Source: an uncultured Verrucomicrobia subdivision 3 bacterium (lineage in GTDB: Bacteria; Verrucomicrobiota; Verrucomicrobiia; Limisphaerales; UBA11358). From it: a stretch of 35,848 bases of DNA. Location: assembly GCA_903872345.1 (NCBI GenBank), contig CAIQKM010000181.1:1-35848 (forward strand), in the 5' to 3' direction. Shown here one piece after another: positions 15,262 through 23,490 of the stretch (positions are counted from its first letter, which is position 1; each line of letters starts with the position of its first letter). The translations under genes and the position numbers were made by a program. The notes below the pieces were generated by a model. It was not told where the DNA came from and ran no database searches. It saw nothing but the letters and a program-made list of their open reading frames with translations.

Positions 15262-15564
15262 TCAGGCCTCCGTCAGCACTTTAACTTCCCGGGCCAACCG
15301 GCCACCCAGCCGCTCCGACATGATTTCCAAATCATAGTGTGATTGCAGGTTCAGCCAGAATTGCGCCGACATGTTGAAGAACCGGCCCAACCGCAATGCC
15401 GTGTCCGCCGTTATGGTGCGCTCACCTTTGACGATTTCGTTAATCCGACGGGCCGGCACCCCGATGTCCTTGGCCAGCCGGTACTGGCTCAGCCCCATCG
15501 GCTTCAGAAAATCCTCCAGCAGAATCTCGCCGGGGGTGATGTTTTCCAGCAATGTGCTTTTCAT
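15262..15564 (-). CDS. higA: HigA-type antitoxin (solitary)
   Basis: A 100-aa Cro/CI-type helix-turn-helix protein. PGEILLEDFLKPMGLSQYRLAK... (opening at residue 11), then VPARRINEIVKGERTIT and ALRLGRFFNMSAQFWLNLQ match the HigA/VapI addiction-module antitoxin family in order and length. In complete modules HigA neutralises the HigB mRNA interferase and represses the operon. Here the upstream side, where higB normally lies, is 15565-15819, which has no HigB-like frame; downstream is the small basic protein. It is therefore a lone regulator or the remnant of a module. A promoter is visible at 15585-15613. Confidence 0.88.
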   Translation of the reverse strand: MKSTLLENITPGEILLEDFLKPMGLSQYRLAKDIGVPARRINEIVKGERTITADTALRLGRFFNMSAQFWLNLQSHYDLEIMSERLGGRLAREVKVLTEA

Positions 15565-15584
15565 AACGGTTTAATGGTAATCCA

Positions 15585-15613
15585 CACATAAGGCCACGCG
15601 CTATTAACGTCAA
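15585..15613 (-). promoter_or_regulatory. Promoter of the solitary higA gene
   Basis: On the minus strand TTGACG (15608-15613), a 17-bp spacer and TATGTG (15585-15590), about 20 bp before the start at 15564. The -35 is strong and the -10 weak, as in many repressible promoters. Confidence 0.5.
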
Positions 15614-15654
15614 GTGTTACCAATTGCCCCAATGCCCCAATTCATGCCTGCGTG

Positions 15655-15718
15655 TGCCAGCCAACTTTAGCGTTTGGGTTCGCCTCGGCAGCGCACCTAA
15701 CCGCACCTCTGGCTGGCA
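15655..15718. repeat. Inverted repeat of ~64 bp in a gene-poor gap
   Basis: TGCCAGCC (15655-15662) and GGCTGGCA (15711-15718) are perfect complements, with inner GGTT/AACC pairing. The gap 15614-15819 between higA and the RraB-like gene has no coding region and holds only this structure and the small hairpin at 15782-15797. Confidence 0.5.
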
Positions 15719-15781
15719 AGCCCGGGTACTACAAAATCAATCGACCCGCTTTTGCAGTCAACGCCTGAGGCTTGAGACAAA

Positions 15782-15797
15782 CCGCGCTTCGGCGCGG
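15782..15797 (-). terminator. Hairpin after the RraB-like gene, probable terminator
   Basis: CCGCGC-TTCG-GCGCGG is a perfect 6-bp stem. On the minus strand it is followed by TTTGTCTC, a weak U-tract, 23 bp after the stop of the RraB-like gene. Confidence 0.5.
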
Positions 15798-15819
15798 ACA
15801 GCTTTCATGAAGCAGACGA

Positions 15820-16173
15820 CTAAATTTTCGCGGGGTCAATCAGCGCACCACAACCATCGTAAGTGGCGTTCCAAATCTCGGCCAGGCGAACATATCGCCT
15901 GCTTCTATCTTGTAGTTTTTCAAGGGACCATGTTCCCTCCTCAACGCCTGAAATCTCCCAACTTCGCAAAATCAAAAACAGCCGGGTACTCTTTATCTCA
16001 ACCTTGGCAAGTCCACACTTGTCCAAAAAATCGGCGATCTGTTCCGCTGCGTCCCGATTGACGGCGTAGAAATAGAAATCCACAGCCAGCAACGTATTCT
16101 CAGTAACGCCTTCTTCGCGCCACATGCGCCACAAATTCTCATCCTTCGCCAATTCGTCGTCGAGTTTGCTCAT
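15820..16173 (-). CDS. RraB-family protein (ribonuclease E regulator-like)
   Basis: A 117-aa acidic protein. The core LLAVDFYFYAVNRDAAEQIA...KVEIKS...LEKLQDRSRRYVRLAEIWNATYDGCG follows the RraB pattern: a ferredoxin-like alpha/beta fold with conserved DFYFY and a terminal Y-D-G-x-G motif. In E. coli RraB binds RNase E and tunes mRNA decay. Outside gammaproteobacteria the role is unproven, and many relatives are simply annotated by fold. The usual YDGWG is YDGCG here. The L7/L12-like membrane protein gene lies 25 bp upstream on the same strand, so the two may form a unit. Confidence 0.7.
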   Translation of the reverse strand: MSKLDDELAKDENLWRMWREEGVTENTLLAVDFYFYAVNRDAAEQIADFLDKCGLAKVEIKSTRLFLILRSWEISGVEEGTWSLEKLQDRSRRYVRLAEIWNATYDGCGALIDPAKI

Positions 16174-16198
16174 AAACGGTGGCTAGGCGGCAAATATC

Positions 16199-16549
16199 TC
16201 ATCTTCCCGTGTTGTAAAATCTTTCAATCCGCTCCTTTGCCTCAGCCAGGCCGGTGCCGGGATGCTCTTCCCGGTAAAGTTTGATGGCGGCAATCTTCTG
16301 GTGCGGGTCTTTGGCCATCATCTGAAGCTCTGCCGACAAATCGGAGGTCGATGCCGGCATGACAATGCCCTGATGCTTGAGGAGTGCGTCCAGTTTGTTT
16401 TGCAGGTCGGTCACCTGAAGAGCCAGACGATTCATTTTGGCCTCCACCGCTCCGCTCCGGGCGCTCCCGGACAGGTATCCGACCACGGCACCGATGCCGG
16501 CGAACATCCAAACGTAATTAAAGTCCGCCGCTGCAAGGAGGGTGGTCAT
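16199..16549 (-). CDS. Membrane-anchored protein with an L7/L12 C-terminal-like domain
   Basis: A 116-aa protein. Residues 10-28 form one TM helix (YVWMFAGIGAVVGYLSG), 36-60 a coiled-coil-like amphipathic helix (MNRLALQVTDLQNKLDALL), and 83-111 (HQKIAAIKLYREEHPGTGLAEAKERIERF) the helix-turn-helix hairpin typical of the ribosomal protein bL12 C-terminal domain. It is far too short and hydrophobic to be the stalk protein itself. Small proteins of this layout occur in many bacteria with unknown role. The hairpin could be a protein-interaction module. It probably shares transcription with the RraB-like gene downstream. Confidence 0.68.
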   Translation of the reverse strand: MTTLLAAADFNYVWMFAGIGAVVGYLSGSARSGAVEAKMNRLALQVTDLQNKLDALLKHQGIVMPASTSDLSAELQMMAKDPHQKIAAIKLYREEHPGTGLAEAKERIERFYNTGR

Positions 16550-16728
16550 AAATTATGTGGTGAAGCACGAAGAGAGCCATCGCCGGCTCACGGTGAGAAC
16601 CGGGCCATCAGCGTTTGCCACAAGGCCCCGGAGTGACAACATGGCGGTTGGCTTCGGCGGTGGGTTGTCACTCTTCATTGATCCGTTTGTAGTTCTTTTT
16701 TACCAGCGTGTCCAGAGGTATTAGCCGA

Positions 16729-17958
16729 TCAAACCCACAGCGCCAACCAGACCAACATACCGGCGAGGGCGGCGAGGGTAACAGGGATGCCGAGCCGGGC
16801 GAAATCCCAGAAGGAAATGCGGATGCCCAGGTTGCGGGCCTGCTGGACGACGATGATGTTGGAGACGCTGCCGATGACGATGAGGCTGCCGCCAAAACTG
16901 TTGGCCAGGGCCAGCACATAGGGCGTGTAGGGTTGTGACAGGTTGACGACTTTCAGCAGGAGCATGACGGTGGCCGAATTGCCAATCATGTTGGACATGA
17001 CGGTGGTGGTGAGCGTGAGGTTGACCGGGGAATTGAGGTCGAACCCCGCTTGCGCCAGCCAGTGGACGGCGTGTTCACCAAGACCGGTGGATTGGAACGC
17101 GCCGGCAACGACAAACAGGCCCATGAACAGCACGAGGATGGGCCATTCGACGAGGCCGAGGAGGTCGTCGGTACGGAATTTGGTGCTGGCGAGGTGGATG
17201 CCGGCGGCGGTGAGCGCGACGACTTCCTTGGGCAGCGAGGTGAAGAACAGGCCGATGGTGATGGCCAGGATGACGATGCCTTTGACCGTGTGAATCCGAT
17301 TCAACGGATAGGCTGGGCGGGCCGAAGCCGTCGGAGCGGAAGGCGCGGCCGCGAGGTTTTTGCACGACAGCCACCAGATAATGCCATAGGCCGAGGCCAG
17401 ACCGAAGATGACCGGCACGAGGCTCCACAGCAGGTATTGACCAAAACCGAGGTGCGCGATCTGACCAATCATCATGTTCTGGGGATTACCGATAAGGGTG
17501 GCCCCGGCGCCGATGTTGCTGGCAATGGTCAAGGCGATCAGGAACGGGACGGGGTTGAGCTGTTTGCGCAACAGCGCGCCACCGACCACGGGGGCGAAGA
17601 CAAAGCAGACGATGTCGTGGTTCAGAAACGTGGAGAGCCCGGCGCTCGCGGCCATGAGAATGAAGAGAAAGCGCGCGGGATGATCCAGGCGCGCGGCGAT
17701 GGCGCCGGCCACGAGGTCGTAAAAGCCGGACAGACACAGTTGCGCGGAGATGACGAAGAAACCGAACAGCAGAAAGATGGTCGGCCAGTTGACGTAGGAC
17801 ACGGCGTCCGGCGTGGTGACGCCGCCAAAAGCCATCAGCGCAATCGCGCCCAGCAACGCGATGCCGGCCCGGTTGGTCTTGAGCCCGGGAATGTGACCGA
17901 TGGCGATGCTCAAATACGTGATCGCAAAGATTACCAGAATGGCGTTGGCCGGTTGCAT
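16729..17958 (-). CDS. SLC13/ArsB-NhaD-type anion permease
   Basis: A 409-aa membrane protein from MQPANAILVI at 17958; the frame is open further upstream but through a repeat. Around 10-12 TM helices in two halves. The first carries the conserved SAGLSTFLNHDIVCFVF and SNIGAGATLIGNPQNMMIG (helical-hairpin SNT/GNP-type motif), and the second MSNMIGNSATVMLLLK and NSFGGSLIVIGSVSNIIV. These twin motifs are typical of the ion-transporter superfamily including dicarboxylate/sulfate/citrate (SLC13), ArsB and NhaD transporters. The exact substrate is uncertain: a divalent anion, arsenite or sodium. Gap 16550-16728 upstream of its stop has no gene that I can support. Confidence 0.82.
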   Translation of the reverse strand: MQPANAILVIFAITYLSIAIGHIPGLKTNRAGIALLGAIALMAFGGVTTPDAVSYVNWPTIFLLFGFFVISAQLCLSGFYDLVAGAIAARLDHPARFLFILMAASAGLSTFLNHDIVCFVFAPVVGGALLRKQLNPVPFLIALTIASNIGAGATLIGNPQNMMIGQIAHLGFGQYLLWSLVPVIFGLASAYGIIWWLSCKNLAAAPSAPTASARPAYPLNRIHTVKGIVILAITIGLFFTSLPKEVVALTAAGIHLASTKFRTDDLLGLVEWPILVLFMGLFVVAGAFQSTGLGEHAVHWLAQAGFDLNSPVNLTLTTTVMSNMIGNSATVMLLLKVVNLSQPYTPYVLALANSFGGSLIVIGSVSNIIVVQQARNLGIRISFWDFARLGIPVTLAALAGMLVWLALWV

Positions 17959-18143
17959 GTGATGGCGGCGAAGGGTTGCCTCCGCGCTGGCGGGGATGTT
18001 GGCGAAAAACCCGGAAGTACGCAATGAGAACGGCGAGGCAGTTGGCGGCATTCCCCCGCCCCGGCAGCGGGTGGCGGAGATGCCAGATTCCACCCAACCG
18101 ATAGCAGTTGTACCATTTATAAATGGAGCGGCAACCCAAGCAC

Positions 18144-18165
18144 GGCGGTCACAGACCGCCGCTAC
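18144..18165. repeat. GGTCACAGACC hairpin repeat, copy 2
   Basis: GGCGGTCACAGACCGCC forms a 7-bp stem hairpin and matches the copy at 11543-11562. It lies in the divergent gap 17959-18267 between the permease and the Ig-like gene. That gap also holds TTGACA (18188-18193) without a convincing -10, and a GGAG at 18246-18249, rather far from the ATG at 18268. Confidence 0.6.
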
Positions 18166-18267
18166 AGGGAATGGCAGCAACTGCCACTTGACAAACTGGC
18201 CTAAAAGCGCAGATTTGAGGTAGCGTTCCCATCATATTAGCCATTCGGAGAAGCAAATTATAATCTT

Positions 18268-20967
18268 ATGAAAACCACCCTTGGGATTCGGTGGCTGTCC
18301 GGCTGTTTTGGGCTGTTGCTCCTGCTCGGCATGGGCACCGGCATGGCGCGCGGTCAGGCCATCCCTTTTGCCGTCAGTTTCTGGTATCCGACCAACGGAC
18401 AGGGTTTTGTCGCGCCGGCCACGGTGGGGGTTCATGCCATGGTGACGGATTCGAATTACGTCCGGATCATGCAATACTTTTCCGGCACCTCCGTGATTGG
18501 CACGGTTACGAATACGGCGAATACGCTGCTGACCAATTCATCGCAGGGCAATCCGTTTTTCCTGTCGTGGAGCAATGTCCAAGTGGGCGGTTACACCTTG
18601 CGAGCGGTGGCCTTGGACAGCCTGGGACGCTACGCGACTTCCGCGCCAGTCAACATTTCCGTTACCAGCGCGCCGCCGGTCGTGGTCCGGCCGGCGGTTT
18701 ATTTTTACTCGCCTACCAATGGTTCATCGTTCGGATTTCCGACCAACGTGATGCTGTATGCGCGGGCGGCGGAGAGCACGGGCACGGTGGCGACGGTGCA
18801 GTTTTACGCCAACAATGTCAGTTTGGGCACGGTCTCGAATAGCAGTCAGACCGTCTTTACCAACATCAGCACGGAACCGCTCTTCCCGCTTACCTGGTCG
18901 AATGCTCCGGCGGGCAGCTATGCGCTGACCGCCATTGCCACGGATGCCAAGGGCCTGACCGCGACATCTTCGGTGGTCAATATTACGGTCGTGACCAATA
19001 CGCCGCCGGTGGTGGTGCGACCATCGGTTTATATCTATTCGCCAACAAATGGCACCAGCTTTGTGACGCCGGCGGCAGTTGGTATTTATGTTCATGCGCT
19101 GGAGAGCACGGGCACCATTGCCACGGTGCAGTTCTTCGCCAACAGCACCAGTCTGGGCGTGGTCTCGAATAGCAGCCAGATGGTGTTTACGAATATCAGT
19201 TCCGTGCCTCTCTTCCCGCTGGTCTGGTCGAATGCCCCGGCGGGCAGCTACGCGTTAACCGCCCTGGCCACCGATGCCAAGGGCATGACCGCAACGTCCT
19301 CGGTGGTCAATATTACGGTGGTGACCAATACGCCGCCGGTGGTGGTGCGGCCTTCGGTTTATATTTATTCGCCGACGAATGGAGCGCGTTTTGTGACGCC
19401 GGCCACGGTGGGAATTTATGTCCATGCCTTGGAGAGCACCGGCACTATTGCCACGGTGCAGTTCTTCGCCAACAACACCAGTCTGGGCGTGGTCTCCAAC
19501 AGCAGCCAGATGGTGTTTACGAACATCAGCTCCGTGCCTCTCTTCCCGCTGGTCTGGTCGAATGCCCCGGCGGGCAGCTATGCGCTAACCGCGCTGGCCA
19601 CGGATGCCAAGGGCATGACGGCGACTTCGTCGGTGGTCAACATTACGGTGGTGACCAACACAACACTGCCGCCGGTCATTCCATTCTACGTCAGCTTCTG
19701 GTATCCGACGAATGGCCAGACCTTCGCCGCTCCGGCCACGATCGGGGTGCATGCGCTGGTGACGGACTCCAACGTGGTCAAGGCCATGCAATATTTTGCG
19801 AATGGAACCAGCATCGGAGTGGTGACCAATACCGGCACGGTGCCGCTCACTAATTCCACGCAAAGCAATCCGTTCTTTCTTTCGTGGAGCAATGTATCGG
19901 CGGGCAGCTATATCCTAACCGCCTTGGCGATGGACAACGCCGGCAACCTGGCCACCTCTGCGCCGGTGACCGTGACGGTGACCAACATTCCGGCACCAGT
20001 AGTGCCGTTCACCGTGAGCTTCTGGTATCCGACGAATGGCCAGATGTTCCTGGCCCCGGCGACGATTGGCGTGCATGCGAAGGTGACGGATTCCAATGTG
20101 GTGCAGACGGTCCAGTATTTCGCCGGTGGCACGAGCATCGGCCTGGTGACCAATACGGGCACGGCGCTGCTGACGAATTCGACCCAGAGCAATCCGTTCT
20201 TCCTCGCGTGGAGCAATGTCCCGGCGGGCAATTATGTTTTGACGGCCTTGGCCACGGACAGTGCGGGTCATACGGCCACCTCGGGCCCGGTGACCATTTT
20301 TGTCCTGACCAATCTGCCGCCGGTGGTGAGCATTTATGCGCCCGATCCGGTGGCCGTTGAGGGGACAAATTATGGCAACTGGTATTCGCCCACCAATGCC
20401 ACGACGAATTACATCAGCGGCGCCAACACGGCGACCTTCCTGGTGCGGCGGGACAGTGCCACGAACACGGCGCTGACGGTTTATTATTCGATCGGCGGCA
20501 CGGCCATCAACGGAGTGGATTACGTGACGCTGCCCACTTCGGTCACGATTCCGGCGGGCCAGCGGTATGCGCTGATCACGATTGATCCGCTGACTGACAC
20601 CGATTCCAGTTACCGGCCTTATGACACCGTGATTCTGTCACTGCTCTTGCCGCCCATGGCCAACCTATTACCGCAGCCCTACACCGTGGGCACGCCGGCC
20701 AGCGCGGGAGCCATCATTCTGGAGGAAAATTACCTGCCGATGCCGAATCCGGTGATCCGCAATCTGCCGGACAGTTCGCTGCACGTGTCATTGCCGGCGA
20801 CGAATGGCATGAACTTCTGTCTGCAAATCTCGACCGATCTGCTGAACTGGATCCCGGTCTGCACCAACACGGTGCTAAAAGGTTCCGCGCAATATGTGGA
20901 TCCGGGCAGCGGGGTTCCGGGACTGTACTACCGGATTGTGCCGGTGAACGTGCCGGGCAGTTACTGA
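18268..20967 (+). CDS. Secreted Ig-like repeat protein with a Calx-beta domain
   Basis: An 899-aa protein. A signal peptide (residues ~1-30, ending ARGQA) is followed by six bacterial Ig-like repeats of ~110 residues (DNA starts near 18364, 18691, 19021, 19351, 19681 and 20005). Two subtypes occur: FWYPTNG (repeats 1, 5, 6) and Y(I/F)YSPTNG (repeats 2-4). A Calx-beta-like domain follows (VSIYAPDPVAVEGTN, YYSIGGTAINGVDYVTLPTS, ITIDPLTDTD). The last ~60 residues (MNFCLQISTDLLNWIPV ... LYYRIVPVN) are the C-terminal module common in verrucomicrobial exported proteins. It is probably an adhesin or surface fibre; no catalytic domain is visible. Repeats 3 and 4 differ at only about four residues. 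It is a single gene flanked by divergent and repeat regions. Confidence 0.88.
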   Translation: MKTTLGIRWLSGCFGLLLLLGMGTGMARGQAIPFAVSFWYPTNGQGFVAPATVGVHAMVTDSNYVRIMQYFSGTSVIGTVTNTANTLLTNSSQGNPFFLSWSNVQVGGYTLRAVALDSLGRYATSAPVNISVTSAPPVVVRPAVYFYSPTNGSSFGFPTNVMLYARAAESTGTVATVQFYANNVSLGTVSNSSQTVFTNISTEPLFPLTWSNAPAGSYALTAIATDAKGLTATSSVVNITVVTNTPPVVVRPSVYIYSPTNGTSFVTPAAVGIYVHALESTGTIATVQFFANSTSLGVVSNSSQMVFTNISSVPLFPLVWSNAPAGSYALTALATDAKGMTATSSVVNITVVTNTPPVVVRPSVYIYSPTNGARFVTPATVGIYVHALESTGTIATVQFFANNTSLGVVSNSSQMVFTNISSVPLFPLVWSNAPAGSYALTALATDAKGMTATSSVVNITVVTNTTLPPVIPFYVSFWYPTNGQTFAAPATIGVHALVTDSNVVKAMQYFANGTSIGVVTNTGTVPLTNSTQSNPFFLSWSNVSAGSYILTALAMDNAGNLATSAPVTVTVTNIPAPVVPFTVSFWYPTNGQMFLAPATIGVHAKVTDSNVVQTVQYFAGGTSIGLVTNTGTALLTNSTQSNPFFLAWSNVPAGNYVLTALATDSAGHTATSGPVTIFVLTNLPPVVSIYAPDPVAVEGTNYGNWYSPTNATTNYISGANTATFLVRRDSATNTALTVYYSIGGTAINGVDYVTLPTSVTIPAGQRYALITIDPLTDTDSSYRPYDTVILSLLLPPMANLLPQPYTVGTPASAGAIILEENYLPMPNPVIRNLPDSSLHVSLPATNGMNFCLQISTDLLNWIPVCTNTVLKGSAQYVDPGSGVPGLYYRIVPVNVPGSY

Positions 20968-21013
20968 CCGCCGGCGAAGACTAGGTTCACGCCAGAGCCA
21001 TGGGCTGGCTCAC

Positions 21014-21075
21014 GTTTGGAGTTCCGCTTTTAAGCGGCGGGGCGGCGGGGACCGGCTGAAGCCGGAACTCCAAAC
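21014..21075. repeat. Palindromic repeat predicted to fold as a three-way junction
   Basis: The outer stem GTTTGGAGTTC (21014-21024) / GAACTCCAAAC (21065-21075) is perfect. Inside are two perfect hairpins, CCGCTT-tt-AAGCGG (21024-21037) and CCGGC-tgaa-GCCGG (21052-21065). It lies between the converging Ig-like and tsaD genes and may terminate both, but there is no U-tract. An additional short stem GAGCCA/TGGCTC lies just upstream (20995-21011). Confidence 0.7.
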
Positions 21076-21089
21076 CGACACCACAAATA

Positions 21090-22115
21090 TCACGCCAGCG
21101 CCCAGCCGGGCTTGATTTCTTCATCGAGCGGGGGCAAGGGCGTGTTCGCGAGGAACTTTCTTTCCGCCAGAATGCCGATCATGGCGGCGTTGTCGGTGCA
21201 CAGGGTTTTGTCGGCCAGGCGCAGGGTGAGTCCGTGGCGCTGGCAGGCGCGTTCCAATTCACGGCGCAGGGCGCGGTTGCAGGTAACGCCCCCGGAAGCA
21301 GTCACGCAGCGGACGCCTTCGCGCTTCGCGGCGCGGATGGTTTTCTTGACGAGCACTTCCACGATGGCGGCTTGCACGCTGGCACAGAGATCGCGAATTT
21401 TCTGGGCATCCTGCAACAGGTCCGGATGGTCGCGGATAAAATAGCGGACCGAGGTCTTTAAGCCGCTGAAACTGAAATCGTCATTGCGATCATGCAGCAA
21501 GGGCCGTGGAAAATCAAAGGCTGCGGGATTCCCCTGCTCCGCCAGACGGTCAATTTCCGGACCGGCGGGATACGGGAGGCCCATGAGCTTGCCGGTTTTG
21601 TCGAAACATTCGCCGGCGGCGTCGTCAATGGTGCCGCCGAGCACACGGTGTTTTAGCTCGGATTCCACGAGCACGAGCATGGTGTGCCCGCCGCTGACAA
21701 TGAGTGAAAGATTGGGACGGAAGGCGGCAAAATCCGCCACGGGCGGCGTACCGGCAATCCACGGGGAATAGAGATGCGCCTCGTGATGGTTGATGCCGAT
21801 GAAGGGCTTTTGCAGGGCGAAAGCCATGGCTTGCGCGGCCTTGTAGCCAACGAGCAATGCGGTGGGCAGTCCGGGGCCTTGCGTGGCGGCGATGGCATCC
21901 AATTGCACGGCGGTGATACCGGCCTCGCGCAGGGCGGACTGGGCGACGGGCAGAAAGTTTTTCAGATGCTCGCGCGCGGCGAGTTCGGGCACCACGCCGC
22001 CGTACTCGGCATGGAGTTTGATCTGGGACGAGACGACGTTGGCCAGAATTTTACCATCGCGGCACACGGCGGCGCTGGTTTCATCGCAGGAAGTTTCGAG
22101 AGCCAATAAGGTCAT
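21090..22115 (-). CDS. tsaD: tRNA N6-threonylcarbamoyladenosine transferase
   Basis: A 341-aa Kae1/TsaD ASKHA-fold enzyme that transfers the threonylcarbamoyl group to A37 of ANN-decoding tRNAs together with TsaB and TsaE. Family features: N-terminal LALETSCDETSAAV; YGGVVPELAAREH; the metal-binding HxxxH (H110 and H114 in INHHEAHL); LSLIVSGGHT; DDAAGECFDKTGKLMGLPYP; and CVTASGGVTCN near the C-terminus. Length is typical. It is last in the chain infA, ispD, protease, tsaD; the 43-bp gap after the protease suggests co-transcription. Confidence 0.97.
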   Translation of the reverse strand: MTLLALETSCDETSAAVCRDGKILANVVSSQIKLHAEYGGVVPELAAREHLKNFLPVAQSALREAGITAVQLDAIAATQGPGLPTALLVGYKAAQAMAFALQKPFIGINHHEAHLYSPWIAGTPPVADFAAFRPNLSLIVSGGHTMLVLVESELKHRVLGGTIDDAAGECFDKTGKLMGLPYPAGPEIDRLAEQGNPAAFDFPRPLLHDRNDDFSFSGLKTSVRYFIRDHPDLLQDAQKIRDLCASVQAAIVEVLVKKTIRAAKREGVRCVTASGGVTCNRALRRELERACQRHGLTLRLADKTLCTDNAAMIGILAERKFLANTPLPPLDEEIKPGWALA

Positions 22116-22158
22116 GGACGGTGCAGTCGCCGGACAGCGGCGGCCAAATCAACAAACG

Positions 22159-23472
22159 TTATTTTGCCGCGACCTTCTGCGGTTTGGGGGCGCTGGTGAG
22201 GTGCTGATACAGGATCAGGCCTTTGAGCACTTCCTGGGCGCGGTCGAGTTGCTGGTCGGGCAAGGCGGCCACACGCGCGCGCTCGGCGTCGGGCAAGGCT
22301 TCGATGCCGCCGGGGGCGCGCTTGATGATGAGCGCGGCTTCCTCGGTATCGCTCACGGGCACATAAATATCGGGCGTGATGCCGTGCTGATGAATGACCT
22401 TGTGGCTGGGGGTGTAATATTTGGCGACGGTGAGCTTGAGGGCGGAGCCGTCATCGAGCGGGAAGATCGTCTGGACGGAGCCTTTGCCAAACGTCTTCTC
22501 GCCGAGCACGACGGCCCGGTGCCGGTCCTGAAGGCAGCCGGTGACAATTTCGGCGGCGCTGGCGCTGCCCAAGTTGACGAGCAGCACGATGGGCACGCCG
22601 GGCAGTTCGTCTCCCCTGCCCTCGGCATAGTATTTCTCCACCACATGACGGCCTTCGGTGGAGACGATCAATCCTCCGGACGGCAGGAATTTCTGGCAGA
22701 CCGCCTTGGCCTGATCGAGCAGACCGCCGGGATTCCAGCGGAGGTCAATAATGAGCCCTTTGAGGTGTTGCTCGCGCAGCTTGTCGAGGGCGGCTTCGAG
22801 TTCTTCGCCGGTCTTGTCGCCGAACTGGGTGATTTGGAGATAACCGATCTGGTTATCCAGCAGCGGGAATTCCTTTTTGCCGTTGAGATCTTTGACCATG
22901 GCCATCTGGATAATGGCGCGGGTGAGGGTGTAATCCTTGATGGCACCGGTGGAGGGACGTTGCACTGTGAGGGTGACGGTGGAACCGGGCTCGCCGCGCA
23001 GGTTTTTCACGACGTCGGTGAGTTCTTTGCCTTGGACCGGTTTGCCCTCGACCTTGATGATGCGGTCGCCGGCAACAATGCCGGCGCGAAAGCCGGGGGT
23101 ATCCTCCATGGGGGACACGACGGTCACATAGCCGTTCTTGGTGGCCACGACAAGGCCGAGACCGCCAAACTGGCCTTCGGTATCGTCCTGCAATTCCTGG
23201 AAGGATTCGGCATCGAGAAATTCGCTGTGAGGATCGAGCTTGCCGACGGTGCCGCGAAGGGCGGAGTAAACGAGCTGCTGGTAGGTGAGGTCCTTGCCGT
23301 CCACGTATTCGTTGCGGATCTTCTGGATGGCGTCATTGAACAGCTCCATGTTCGCCTGGATGCTGTCATCGTCCGCGACCGGCTTGGCGGCATTTAAATA
23401 GACTTTGGCGCCCATGGCCAGATTGACCACGAGGGCGAGCAGTACCAGGCCGAAAACAAGACGGCGTTTCAT
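22159..23472 (-). CDS. Carboxy-terminal processing protease, S41 family (PDZ)
   Basis: A 437-aa protein. An N-terminal signal or anchor helix (residues 4-22) is followed by the family 'DPHSEFLD' region (80-87), a PDZ domain (~100-185: GQFGGLGLVV, PGFRAGIVAGDRIIKVEG) and the S41 peptidase domain, with LRWNPGG (244-250). The catalytic dyad is S305 in NLGSASAAEIV and K330 in GEKTFGKGSVQ. A Lys/Ala tail follows. Ctp proteases act in the periplasm, trimming C-termini of envelope proteins. It lies 18 bp downstream of ispD and 43 bp upstream of tsaD in a tight minus-strand series. Confidence 0.94.
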   Translation of the reverse strand: MKRRLVFGLVLLALVVNLAMGAKVYLNAAKPVADDDSIQANMELFNDAIQKIRNEYVDGKDLTYQQLVYSALRGTVGKLDPHSEFLDAESFQELQDDTEGQFGGLGLVVATKNGYVTVVSPMEDTPGFRAGIVAGDRIIKVEGKPVQGKELTDVVKNLRGEPGSTVTLTVQRPSTGAIKDYTLTRAIIQMAMVKDLNGKKEFPLLDNQIGYLQITQFGDKTGEELEAALDKLREQHLKGLIIDLRWNPGGLLDQAKAVCQKFLPSGGLIVSTEGRHVVEKYYAEGRGDELPGVPIVLLVNLGSASAAEIVTGCLQDRHRAVVLGEKTFGKGSVQTIFPLDDGSALKLTVAKYYTPSHKVIHQHGITPDIYVPVSDTEEAALIIKRAPGGIEALPDAERARVAALPDQQLDRAQEVLKGLILYQHLTSAPKPQKVAAK

Positions 23473-23490
23473 GGCGTCATTCTGACTGAA

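Noticed and set aside
15565..15819. HigB toxin remnant upstream of higA
   Set aside because: No frame in either strand gives HigB-like sequence; the stretch consists of promoter-like and repeat sequence.
17959..18180. N-terminal extension of the SLC13-type permease
   Set aside because: The upstream open frame passes through a dispersed hairpin repeat and lacks hydrophobic or family-like sequence, so the start at 17958 is preferred.
21862..23397. 511-aa open frame antisense to tsaD and the S41 protease
   Set aside because: It spans two well-supported genes on the other strand and their spacer, so it is a codon-bias artefact.
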